A stretch of 9,415 nt of DNA from Ilumatobacteraceae bacterium (GCA_007117775.1 SKFX01000093.1:1-9415); one strand, 5' to 3'; shown: positions 1 through 8,107, counted from the stretch's first letter. The notes: generated by a model from the letters alone, not told the origin. Program-made: numbers and translations.

Positions 1-97
1 CGGCCTCGACGACGCTCAACCATCGGCCGTCGGGCGACAGTCTCGGTTCGGTGAGTTCCCGTCCCGCCACGCACACCTGAGCGCTGATCGGGGTCAT
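1..97 (-). CDS. N-terminal fragment of a probable S9-family (prolyl oligopeptidase-like) peptidase, cut by the window edge
   Basis: Reading leftwards from an ATG at 97-95, a frame stays open to the window edge and gives 32 residues. Residues 15-29 (LTEPRLSPDGRWLSV) match the blade motif 'P.LSPDGR.LAFV' seen at the start of the beta-propeller domain of S9 serine peptidases (dipeptidyl aminopeptidase / acylaminoacyl peptidase type) and of other WD40/TolB-like propellers. No catalytic domain is visible, so the peptidase call rests on this motif and its position near the N-terminus. There is no clear Shine-Dalgarno sequence, and no ATG, GTG or TTG lies in frame just upstream. The gene diverges from glpX. 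A propeller protein without peptidase activity is the main alternative. Confidence 0.62.
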   Translation of the reverse strand, partial: MTPISAQVCVAGRELTEPRLSPDGRWLSVVEA

Positions 98-159
98 GGA
101 CGGCCACGCTAGTGCGAGTCGATCCGATGTCGGCGGCCGCCGGGCGATACCGTGAGACC
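98..159. promoter_or_regulatory. Divergent intergenic spacer with a 12-bp perfect palindrome (131-142)
   Basis: If glpX starts at 160, this 62-nt spacer separates two divergent genes and should hold both promoters. It contains the perfect 12-bp palindrome CGGCGGCCGCCG at 131-142, which could be an operator. I see no convincing -35/-10 pair. In a GC-rich genome such a palindrome can arise by chance, and it would be coding sequence if glpX began at 112 or 127. Confidence 0.25.
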
Positions 160-1155
160 ATGTCTGCGACCTCACAGCGCCCCGACCGTAACCTTGCGAT
201 GGAATTGGTGCGGGTGACCGAATCGGCCGCACTCGCGAGTGCGCGCTGGGTCGGCCGCGGCCAGAAGGAGTCTGCAGATGGTGCCGCGGTCGAGGCGATG
301 CGCACGATCCTGCAGACCATCGCGATGAACGGCACCGTGGTCATCGGCGAAGGCGAGAAGGACGATGCGCCGATGCTGTACAACGGCGAGCACGTCGGTG
401 ACGGATCCGATCCCGAGGTCGATGTCGCCGTCGACCCCATCGATGGCACCACGCTGACCGCCCACGGCAAGACCAACGCCTTATCGGTGATCGCGGTCGG
501 AGAGCGCGGCTCGATGCTCGATCCAGGCCCGTCGTACTACATGGACAAAGTCGCCGTCGGCCCCGAGGGTGTCGGGGCGATCGATATCACGGCGAGTCCG
601 ACCCAGAACCTGCGGTGGGTGGCACGCGCCAAGCGCGAGAGCGTGCGCGACCTGACCGTGGTGATCTTGGACCGTCCCCGCCATGCCGATCTGATCGACG
701 AGGTCCGCTCGACCGGGGCACGGATCCGACTGATCACCGATGGCGATGTCTACGGCGGGATCGCGACCGCCTGGCCCGATGCCGGCGTCGACATTCTGTT
801 CGGTATCGGCGGCACCCCCGAAGCGGTGATCACCGCTGCGGCGCTCAAGAGCATGGGTGGTGAGATGCAGTGCCGATTCTCACCCCAGAGTGCCGAGGAG
901 TCGAGCGCTATGACCGCCGCAGGATTCGATCTCGATCGCATCCTGACCCACGACGATCTCATCGAGGGTGACAACTGCTTCTTCGCCGCAACCGGCATCA
1001 CCGACGGCCAACTGCTGCGTGGGGTTCGCTTCGACCGCAACGGTGCGCGCACCCAGAGCCTGGTCATGCGGTCTCGCAGCGGGACGGTGCGCATGATCGA
1101 CGCCCACCACCGGGTCTCCAAACTGCAGGAGTTCTCCGTCGTCGACTACTCCTGA
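160..1155 (+). CDS. glpX: Class II fructose-1,6-bisphosphatase (GlpX)
   Basis: This enzyme hydrolyses fructose-1,6-bisphosphate to fructose-6-phosphate and phosphate, the committed step of gluconeogenesis, in the cytoplasm with a divalent metal. The 331-residue protein has the family signatures: GRGQKESADGAAV at 32-44, GEGEKDDAPMLYNGE at 63-77, DPIDGTT at 92-98 and GIGGTPE at 215-221. By alignment from memory to E. coli GlpX, the metal ligands D33, E57, D85 and E213 correspond to D40, E64, D92 and E221, all present. The segment PDRNLAMELVRVTE at 8-21 closely resembles the mycobacterial enzyme. In-frame starts also exist at 112 (GTG) and 127 (ATG). I chose ATG 160 because the family N-terminus begins just before PDRNLAMEL and because earlier starts leave almost no room for the divergent promoter. 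No start has a strong ribosome binding site. The gene is monocistronic here and converges with the SDR gene. Confidence 0.95.
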   Translation: MSATSQRPDRNLAMELVRVTESAALASARWVGRGQKESADGAAVEAMRTILQTIAMNGTVVIGEGEKDDAPMLYNGEHVGDGSDPEVDVAVDPIDGTTLTAHGKTNALSVIAVGERGSMLDPGPSYYMDKVAVGPEGVGAIDITASPTQNLRWVARAKRESVRDLTVVILDRPRHADLIDEVRSTGARIRLITDGDVYGGIATAWPDAGVDILFGIGGTPEAVITAAALKSMGGEMQCRFSPQSAEESSAMTAAGFDLDRILTHDDLIEGDNCFFAATGITDGQLLRGVRFDRNGARTQSLVMRSRSGTVRMIDAHHRVSKLQEFSVVDYS

Positions 1156-1172
1156 ATCCATCAGGTCCTGAA

Positions 1173-1189
1173 ACCGGCTCGGTGCCGGT
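1173..1189. terminator. Hairpin between convergent glpX and SDR genes, possible weak terminator
   Basis: ACCGGC (1173-1178) and GCCGGT (1184-1189) form a perfect 6-bp GC-rich stem around a 5-nt loop, in the 33-nt gap between the two convergent stop codons. On the minus strand it is followed by TTTCAGG, a very short U run; on the plus strand there is no T tract. It could end the atp operon transcript, or both transcripts weakly. The last base of the stem is the final base of the SDR stop codon. Confidence 0.4.
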
Positions 1190-1959
1190 CAGCGACCGAG
1201 TCGGCCCGACAGCCAGCGCACCAACGGGCGCGGCGTCACCCCGGTGGCCGCCACGATGCCCTTGTAGACCGCCCCGGGGACGGCCACGGTCTTGCCCTTG
1301 GCGACCGCTGCGAGACCATCTCGCGCCACCTGGTGCGCAGATGTCCACACGAAGTCGGGGAAGCGATCGACGAAATGTTCGGTTCCGCTGACCTCTTGGA
1401 ACCCGGTGCGCGTCAATCCTGGGCACAGCGCCGTCACCACCACCCCGGCCGAAGCAGCCTCGGCGTGCAGGCTCTCGGACAGGCTCGTCACATAGGCTTT
1501 GGTGGCGGCATAGACCGCGAGGCCGGGCGAGGCCTGGAATCCGGCGATACTCGACACGTTCAGCACCCAGCCGCGCCGGCGCTGCATCATGACCGTCAGC
1601 GCCGCATGGCTGAGGCGGGTCAACGCCGCGATGTTGAGCGCGATCTCATCGTCGAGGCGGTCGGCATCGATGCCGACGAATGCGCCAGCGGATCCGAATC
1701 CGGCGTTGTTGACCACCAGGTCGACCGGCCGATCGACATCGCCGATGCGCTCGGCCACTGCGGCTAAGCCCTGCTCGGTGGTCAGATCAGCGACCAACAC
1801 CTCGCAGTTGGGGTACCGCTCGGCGAGCGCTTCGAGCACATCGCGGCGCCGAGCCACGAGCACCATATCGACACCGCGATCGCCGAGTTCATGGACCATC
1901 GCCTCGCCGATCCCACTCGACGCACCGGTGATCAGCGCCGACGAGAACGGGTACGACAT
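1189..1959 (-). CDS. Short-chain dehydrogenase/reductase (classical SDR, DltE-like)
   Basis: This is a 256-residue cytoplasmic NAD(P)H-dependent oxidoreductase of the classical SDR family; the substrate is unknown. Visible motifs in order are the cofactor glycine motif TGASSGIG (11-18), ADL with Asp58 for the adenine, NNAG (84-87), Asn109, the catalytic Ser137 in NVSSIAG, and the Tyr150-xxx-Lys154 pair. The double arginine at 37-38 after the second strand suggests NADP(H) preference (inference). An ATG at 1959 is followed directly by the Rossmann fold. The open frame continues upstream through atpC in another frame, but that extension is arginine- and serine-rich shadow sequence. The gene starts 7 nt after the atpC stop with no clear ribosome binding site, so translational coupling to atpC is likely. 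It appears to be the last gene of the atp operon. Confidence 0.9.
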   Translation of the reverse strand: MSYPFSSALITGASSGIGEAMVHELGDRGVDMVLVARRRDVLEALAERYPNCEVLVADLTTEQGLAAVAERIGDVDRPVDLVVNNAGFGSAGAFVGIDADRLDDEIALNIAALTRLSHAALTVMMQRRRGWVLNVSSIAGFQASPGLAVYAATKAYVTSLSESLHAEAASAGVVVTALCPGLTRTGFQEVSGTEHFVDRFPDFVWTSAHQVARDGLAAVAKGKTVAVPGAVYKGIVAATGVTPRPLVRWLSGRLGR

Positions 1960-1966
1960 GGTCGAG

Positions 1967-2371
1967 TCAGCGCGGCGGGAGGCCGGCTGCGGCGAGTCGG
2001 GCATGAGCGCGGCTGAGTGCCGCCACGGCCTCGGCATCGTGTTCGGAGCGCAGATGTTCTTGGGCGCGATCCCGCGCCGTCTGGGCGCGGGCCACATCGA
2101 TCTCGCCGGAGAGCTCAGCGGCATCGGACAGGATCGACACGGTGTTACCGCCGACCTCGACGAACCCGCCGTGCACCGCCAGATCGATGACCGAGCCATC
2201 GGCGGTGATGATCCGGGTATGGCTGTCGGCCAACGCGCCGAGGAACGGCATATGGCCGGCTTGAAACGCGATCTCGCCCCCCTCGAGGGTGCGGGTGATC
2301 ACCATGGTCGCCTCACCGGAGTACAACAGGCGCTCGGGCGAGACCACCTCGACGGTCATGGTGTTGGCCAT
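1967..2371 (-). CDS. atpC: F1Fo ATP synthase subunit epsilon
   Basis: Epsilon is part of the central rotor stalk; with gamma it couples c-ring rotation to catalysis, and its C-terminal helices can inhibit ATP hydrolysis. The 134-residue protein has the N-terminal beta-sandwich (about 5-85, with the conserved GGEIAFQAGHMPFLGAL at 31-47 and the HGGFVEV segment at 67-73). A helical C-terminal domain (about 88-130) follows, so it is full length and not the short form. The ATG directly abuts the atpD stop (TGAATG). An AGGAG core lies 6 nt upstream, inside the end of atpD. A second in-frame ATG lies four codons later (2359). The neighbours are atpD upstream and the SDR gene 7 nt downstream. Confidence 0.97.
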   Translation of the reverse strand: MANTMTVEVVSPERLLYSGEATMVITRTLEGGEIAFQAGHMPFLGALADSHTRIITADGSVIDLAVHGGFVEVGGNTVSILSDAAELSGEIDVARAQTARDRAQEHLRSEHDAEAVAALSRAHARLAAAGLPPR

Positions 2372-3808
<1,437 letters not shown>

Positions 3809-3823
3809 GGAGTGTCTCCTGGT

Positions 3824-4771
3824 TCAGTCGTCCGCGAGAGCGTTGACGAGTTCGAGAAGTTCGGCTGGGTCATCGGACCCGAGTGCCTCGGCGCCACCGA
3901 CGATCTCCATGATCTCGGTGGTGATGGCGTCCTGGCGGGCGCGGTTCATGATGCGGCTGAGGGTCTTGATGAGTTCTTCGGCGTTGTCGGTTGCGGCCTT
4001 CATCGCCCGCTGGCGGAAGGCGTGTTCTGATGCAGCGGCATTGAGCAGGGCGGCGAAGACACGAGCCTGCACATAGCGGGGCAGGAGCACTTCGAGGATC
4101 GTCGACGGATCGGGCTCGAAGTCGAAGTCGAACGCAGGGGTGCCGGTGGGGTGCTCCACGCCGTCGATGCGTGCGCCGGTGACACTCGACAGCGGCACCA
4201 GCGGACGCAGCACGACCTCTTGGTTGCCCGGTGAGATGAAGCGGGTGTAGACCAACTCGACCCGGTCGACCTCACCGGAGGTGAACAGCTCGACTGCGTA
4301 CTGGCCGATCTCGCGGGCATCCTCGAACGATGGTGCCTCACTGAAACCACCGAAGGCTGTGCCCATCTGATAGCCGCGGAAGCGGAAGTAGGTCTCAACT
4401 TTGCGGCCAACCGGGACCACGAGATAGCCGCGGTCGCGCAGCACATCGGCTTTGATCTCGCCCTCGGCAGCGCGCTCCACACCTGCGTTGTACCCGCCGC
4501 ACAGACCGCGATCCGCGCCGATCACGATGTAGCAGGTCGTCATGATCTCGTCGCGGCCCTGAAGCAGCGGGAAGTCCGGGCTGGCACCGCCGACCGAGAG
4601 ATGGCGCACCACCTCGGTGATCTGCTCGGAGTACGGCACCGCGGCCTGCACAGCACCCTGGGCCTTGGCGATCCGCGAGGCGGAGATCAGCTCCATGGCG
4701 CGGGTGATCTTCTTGGTGGCCTGGATACTGCGGATCCGCCCGCGCAGGATCCGCTCCTGTCCTCCTGCCAT
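3824..4771 (-). CDS. atpG: F1Fo ATP synthase subunit gamma
   Basis: Gamma is the rotating central shaft inside the alpha3beta3 ring. The 315-residue protein has the conserved N-terminal coiled-coil helix (ILRGRIRSIQATKKITRAM at 8-26) and the matching C-terminal helix (MKAATDNAEELIKTLSRIMN, then a helix ending IMEIVGGAEAL). The central Rossmann-like domain includes the ADRGLCGGYN segment. After GGAEAL, where many gamma subunits stop, there is an acidic tail of 18 residues (298-315). I see no long insertion in the middle domain at the place of the mycobacterial gamma loop (ELFTSGEVDRVELVYTRF is continuous). The start ATG overlaps a TGA by one base, the stop of a possible mini-ORF. The only ribosome binding site is a GGTGAG-like sequence 5 nt upstream, part of a G-run that can fold into a hairpin. 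Confidence 0.98.
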   Translation of the reverse strand: MAGGQERILRGRIRSIQATKKITRAMELISASRIAKAQGAVQAAVPYSEQITEVVRHLSVGGASPDFPLLQGRDEIMTTCYIVIGADRGLCGGYNAGVERAAEGEIKADVLRDRGYLVVPVGRKVETYFRFRGYQMGTAFGGFSEAPSFEDAREIGQYAVELFTSGEVDRVELVYTRFISPGNQEVVLRPLVPLSSVTGARIDGVEHPTGTPAFDFDFEPDPSTILEVLLPRYVQARVFAALLNAAASEHAFRQRAMKAATDNAEELIKTLSRIMNRARQDAITTEIMEIVGGAEALGSDDPAELLELVNALADD

Positions 4772-4827
4772 CAGCGCTCACCCCCCACGGGGGCGGCGGT
4801 GGCTGCGATCGGGTGCACGGTCATCAT
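4771..4827 (-). CDS. Possible 18-codon mini-ORF bridging atpA and atpG
   Basis: The gap between the atpA stop and the atpG start can be read as one short ORF encoding MMTVHPIAATAAPVGGER. Its first ATG (4827-4825) overlaps the atpA stop as ATGA, and its TGA (4773-4771) overlaps the atpG ATG as TGATG. It has no Shine-Dalgarno sequence, so it could only be reached by ribosomes finishing atpA. The peptide resembles no family known to me. A role as a coupling device is inference; a chance open frame in GC-rich DNA is quite possible. Confidence 0.22.
   Translation of the reverse strand: MMTVHPIAATAAPVGGER
4782..4793 (-). promoter_or_regulatory. Small GC hairpin overlapping the atpG ribosome binding site
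   Basis: On the mRNA strand, CCCC-CGUG-GGGG forms a 4-bp all-GC stem with a tetraloop. Its 3' arm is part of the G-run that leads into GGTGAG, the only Shine-Dalgarno-like sequence of atpG. It could mask that site unless ribosomes pass through. The structure is short and its stability was not computed. Confidence 0.28.
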
Positions 4828-6413
4828 TCGGTTGCGAGGGTCTTTGCGCTCTGGGCCTCGGCGACCTCATCAGCGGCGACCTTGCTGGGATCAGCGGCCG
4901 CAGCAGCCTCATCGACCACGAACTGATCGGTGAACTCTCGGATCGCGTCGTCGAGTCCCTCAGGGATGCCCGATGTGCGCAACTCAGCGAGGACCGAGGC
5001 GTGACGGCTGCGCATGAACTCGAGCAGCTCGGTCTCGAAGCGACGAACGTCACCGACGGGAATCGCGTCCAAGAAGCCGTTGGTGCCGGCATAGATCGAC
5101 ACCACCTGCTCCTCGACGGACATCGGCGAGTTGAGCGGCTGCTTGAGCAACTCGACGAGGCGGTAACCACGCTCGAGCTGTGCTTTGGAGACTGCGTCGA
5201 GTTCTGAACCGAAGGTCGCGAACGCCTCGAGCTCGCGGAACTGCGCGAGATCGAGCTTGAGCGTTCCCGAAACTGACTTCATCGACTTGATCTGGGCGGC
5301 ACCACCGACGCGCGACACCGAGATGCCCACGTCGACGGCGGGTCGCACACCGGACTTGAACAGGTTGTCCTGCAGGTACACCTGGCCGTCGGTGATCGAG
5401 ATGACGTTGGTCGGGATGAACGCCGAGACGTCACCGGCTTTGGTCTCGATGATCGGCAGCGCGGTCAACGACCCGGCCCCGTTTTCATCAGACAGTTTGG
5501 CGGCGCGTTCCAACAGCCGGCTGTGGAGGTAGAACACGTCGCCGGGATAGGCCTCGCGGCCCGGCGGGCGGCGCAGCAGCAGCGATAGCTGACGATAGGC
5601 CTCGGCCTGCTTGGAGAGGTCGTCGTACACCACGAGGGCATGCTCGCCGTTCTCCATCCAGTGCTGGCCCATCGCGCAGCCCGAGTACGGGGCGAGGTAC
5701 TTGAACGGTGCCGGATCCGATGCCGGCGCCGAGACGACGACGGTGTACTCGAGAGCACCGGCCTGCCGCAGCACCTCGACGGTCTGGGCCACGGTCGAGC
5801 CTTTCTGGCCGATGGCGACGTAGATGCACTTCACGCCCTGGCCCTTCTGGTTCAGGATCGTGTCGACCGCGACGGTCGTCTTGCCGGTCTTGCGGTCACC
5901 GATGATCAACTCACGCTGGCCACGACCGATCGGGGTCATGGCATCGATCGCCTTGATCCCGGTCTGGAGCGGCTCATGCACGGGCTTGCGGCCCATGATG
6001 CCAGGAGCCTGAATCTCCATCCGGCGGCTCTGCACCCCGACCAGGTCGCCCTTGCCGTCGATCGGCTCGCCGAGGGAGTTGACGACACGCCCGAGCATCC
6101 CGTCACCGACGGGCACCGACAGGATGCGTCCGGTCGACTTCACCGGCTGGCCCTCTTGGATACCGTCGGCGCCACCGAGCACGACGGCGCCGATCGAGCG
6201 CTCCTCGAGATTCAATGCGAGGCCCACGGTGCCATCGGCGAATTCCAACAACTCGTTGACCGCGGCGTCGGGCAGGCCGGCGATGCGGGCGATGCCGTCA
6301 CCGACCTCGGTGATGCGACCTACGGTGCGGGCTTCGAGCGACGGTTCGTAGCCCTCGAGGTTCTTCTGCAGTGATGCTGCGATCTCGGCAGCGGAGAGTG
6401 TGAGTTCAGCCAT
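4824..6413 (-). CDS. atpA: F1Fo ATP synthase subunit alpha
   Basis: Alpha forms the non-catalytic half of the F1 head and supplies the arginine finger to the catalytic sites. The 529-residue protein has the N-terminal delta-contact helix (about 5-22), a beta-barrel (about 28-95), Walker A GDRKTGKT at 172-179 (Lys178), the Walker B region LVVYDDLSK (Asp264/Asp265), and the arginine finger Arg368 in SVSRVGG. After the usual end of the family (EFTDQF, about 493-498) comes an alanine- and acid-rich tail of about 30 residues. E. coli alpha has 513 residues by comparison; extended alpha tails are known in mycobacteria. The ATG has an AGGAG core 7 nt upstream, which overlaps the atpH stop codon (TAG). 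The gap to atpH is 10 nt. Confidence 0.99.
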   Translation of the reverse strand: MAELTLSAAEIAASLQKNLEGYEPSLEARTVGRITEVGDGIARIAGLPDAAVNELLEFADGTVGLALNLEERSIGAVVLGGADGIQEGQPVKSTGRILSVPVGDGMLGRVVNSLGEPIDGKGDLVGVQSRRMEIQAPGIMGRKPVHEPLQTGIKAIDAMTPIGRGQRELIIGDRKTGKTTVAVDTILNQKGQGVKCIYVAIGQKGSTVAQTVEVLRQAGALEYTVVVSAPASDPAPFKYLAPYSGCAMGQHWMENGEHALVVYDDLSKQAEAYRQLSLLLRRPPGREAYPGDVFYLHSRLLERAAKLSDENGAGSLTALPIIETKAGDVSAFIPTNVISITDGQVYLQDNLFKSGVRPAVDVGISVSRVGGAAQIKSMKSVSGTLKLDLAQFRELEAFATFGSELDAVSKAQLERGYRLVELLKQPLNSPMSVEEQVVSIYAGTNGFLDAIPVGDVRRFETELLEFMRSRHASVLAELRTSGIPEGLDDAIREFTDQFVVDEAAAAADPSKVAADEVAEAQSAKTLATE

Positions 6414-6423
6414 TTCGATGCTC

Positions 6424-6951
6424 CTAGAGACGGGCCTTCAACTGTTCGACTCGGGTACGGACGGTGCCGTCGATGACAACATCGCCGACGGTGGCCACGA
6501 GGCCGCCGATGACGCTGGGGTCGACGATGATCTTGAGGTTGACCTGCTTGCCGGTGGCATTGGCCAATGCGGCGCGCAGACGAGACTGCTGGTCGTCGCT
6601 GAGAGGAACCGCAGAGCGGACCTCGGCGACCTCGAGGTCCTTGGCCGACGATGCCCGCTGCACGAGCGCATCGACGATGGAGGAGAGATCGCTCCCACGG
6701 CCTGATCCGACCACCATCGAGATCAACTGGACCGTGGTCGGCGTGGCGTTCGCGCCGAGTAGATCCTCCACGATCGCCTGGCGCTTGCCGGCCGGAATCG
6801 ACTGATCCGACAATGTCGAGCGCAACGAGTCATTGGACTCATATGCCCGTGCGAAACGGAACAATTCGTCTTCGACCTCGTCGAGGGTGCCGTCGGCTCG
6901 AGCAACCTCGAACAGTGCCTTGGCGTAGCCGTCGATTGATGCGTCGTTCAT
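6424..6951 (-). CDS. atpH: F1Fo ATP synthase subunit delta (OSCP-type stator subunit)
   Basis: Delta sits on top of F1 and binds the N-termini of alpha and the b stalk, anchoring the stator. The sequence has the N-terminal helical domain (YAKALFEVARADGTLDEVE near the start) and the C-terminal family signature DPSVIGGLVATVGDVVIDGT. It is a stand-alone delta, not fused to a b subunit. Two ATGs compete: 6957, which overlaps the b' stop as ATGA but has the AGGGAGG (6964-6958) directly against it with no spacing, and 6951, which sits 6 nt from the same AGGGAGG. I chose 6951 (175 residues); 6957 would add two residues (177). The stop is TAG, the only non-TGA stop among the complete genes here. Confidence 0.95.
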   Translation of the reverse strand: MNDASIDGYAKALFEVARADGTLDEVEDELFRFARAYESNDSLRSTLSDQSIPAGKRQAIVEDLLGANATPTTVQLISMVVGSGRGSDLSSIVDALVQRASSAKDLEVAEVRSAVPLSDDQQSRLRAALANATGKQVNLKIIVDPSVIGGLVATVGDVVIDGTVRTRVEQLKARL

Positions 6952-6953
6952 CG

Positions 6954-7538
6954 TCATCCTCCCTGCACCGGGCTCTGGCCCGCACCGACGCGGGTGATGA
7001 AGTCCTCGATCAACTGCTGCGCGAGCGCATCGTCGATCGACTCGGCGACGACCGCGTCCACAGCTCGAGCCGCATGCGAAGAGATCTCCACTCGCAGCTC
7101 ATCACCGGAGCGGTTCGCCCAACTGGTGATCTCGGATTCGGCGCGGCCATGCAGCGCCGCGACCTCCTCATCGATGCGGGCATGCCCCTCGGCAAGCAGC
7201 GCTTCAGCCTGCTCGCGGGCCTCGGCGAGCATCTGGGAGCGCTCGGCGTCGATATCACCGAGCGACGAGCGGATCTGCGTGGCCTCGGTCTCGGCCTGTT
7301 GGCGCGCCTCGGCCGCTGCGTCCATCTCGTTCTGGATGCGCTCGGTGCGCTCTCGGTAATACTTCTTGATCGACGGTCCAGCGAACTTCACGATCACTGC
7401 GACGACCACGATGGTCGCAATCGACTGCAGGACGATCTCCCACACCGGGGGGAAGAACGGATGTGCTGAGGTGACGAAACCGTCGTCGTCGATATCCCAC
7501 TCGGCCTGGGGGAACAGAGAAACCAGCTCGGCGATCAT
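6954..7538 (-). CDS. F1Fo ATP synthase second b-type subunit (b')
   Basis: This is a second b-type stator subunit, placed between atpF and atpH. The 194-residue protein has a hydrophilic N-terminus of about 30 residues, one membrane helix (about 31-53, VWEIVLQSIATIVVVAVIVKF) and then GPSIKKYYRERTERI. A long charged, alanine/glutamate-rich coiled coil (about 60-175) follows, the layout of b subunits. It differs clearly from the upstream b, so the stalk is probably a b/b' heterodimer. Its ATG overlaps the atpF stop (ATGA, 7538-7535) with GGGAG 7 nt upstream, and its own stop overlaps the ATGA at the start of atpH. Its position next to delta matches the b part of the b-delta fusion known from mycobacteria. 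Annotation pipelines would probably also name it atpF. Confidence 0.93.
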   Translation of the reverse strand: MIAELVSLFPQAEWDIDDDGFVTSAHPFFPPVWEIVLQSIATIVVVAVIVKFAGPSIKKYYRERTERIQNEMDAAAEARQQAETEATQIRSSLGDIDAERSQMLAEAREQAEALLAEGHARIDEEVAALHGRAESEITSWANRSGDELRVEISSHAARAVDAVVAESIDDALAQQLIEDFITRVGAGQSPVQGG

Positions 7539-8107
7539 CGTGCTGCTCCCGCCGGTGAGGTCGCCGCGATGGCGCTGCGGATCACATCATCTGAGGGACG
7601 GCGACCGAGCGCTCGTTCGGTCACCGACGCCGTCACCGCAGCCACGGCCGCTTCAACATCGCCCCGAGCCGCCTCGCGTGACGCCTCCACGTCTGCGAGT
7701 GCCCGAGCACGGACCTCGGCGATCGCCGCATTCGCTGCTGCGATCTTCTCGGCCCGCTCGGACTCGAGTGTGGCTCGGGCAGCCTCGATCACCGCATGCG
7801 CCTCGGCGCGGGCCTCGGCCCGGGCCGCCTCGTAGGCATCCACATCGCCTTTGGCCGCACCGGTCATCTCATCAGCCGCTGCCAGATCATCGGCAATGCG
7901 TTGTTCGCGTCCATCGATGCTTCGCTTGAGCGGTGGCCATAGCGCGTAGCGCAGTACCAGGGCGAACACGGCGAACGCGCCGAAACCCCAGATCAGCTCC
8001 TTCATTTCGAGCGCGATCGGGTTGAGATCGTTCTCGGGAACCTCTTGGTCGGCCGCGATGAGCCGGCCGACAACCGGAACGAGTGCGGTCTGAACAGTGT
8101 TGATCAC
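7535..8107 (-). CDS. atpF: F1Fo ATP synthase subunit b
   Basis: This is the first of two b-type stator subunits. The 190-residue protein has an N-terminal extension of about 35 residues, a membrane helix at about 36-57 (ELIWGFGAFAVFALVLRYAL), the WPPLKRSIDGREQRI segment typical of b just after the membrane, and a long alanine/glutamate/arginine-rich helix (about 65-170) that would form the peripheral stalk. The start is GTG at 8107, supported by GAGGAG with its AGGAG core only 5 nt upstream. The next in-frame ATG is 34 codons later at the edge of the membrane helix and has no such support. The gap to the atpE stop is 44 nt, and the stop overlaps the b' start. Confidence 0.96.
   Translation of the reverse strand: MINTVQTALVPVVGRLIAADQEVPENDLNPIALEMKELIWGFGAFAVFALVLRYALWPPLKRSIDGREQRIADDLAAADEMTGAAKGDVDAYEAARAEARAEAHAVIEAARATLESERAEKIAAANAAIAEVRARALADVEASREAARGDVEAAVAAVTASVTERALGRRPSDDVIRSAIAATSPAGAAR

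Noticed and set aside
1161..1171. TCAGG-T-CCTGA inverted repeat after the glpX stop
   Set aside because: The arms are only one base apart, so at most a few pairs can form as a hairpin; it is too weak to call a terminator.
1960..2199. 80-codon N-terminal extension of the SDR frame to 2199
   Set aside because: It overlaps atpC in another frame and has an arginine/serine/proline-rich sequence unlike any SDR. The Rossmann fold starts right after the ATG at 1959.
7366..7929. 187-codon plus-strand frame opposite the b and b' genes
   Set aside because: Its proline/arginine/histidine-rich product reflects the antisense of alanine/glutamate-rich coiled-coil codons, not a real protein.
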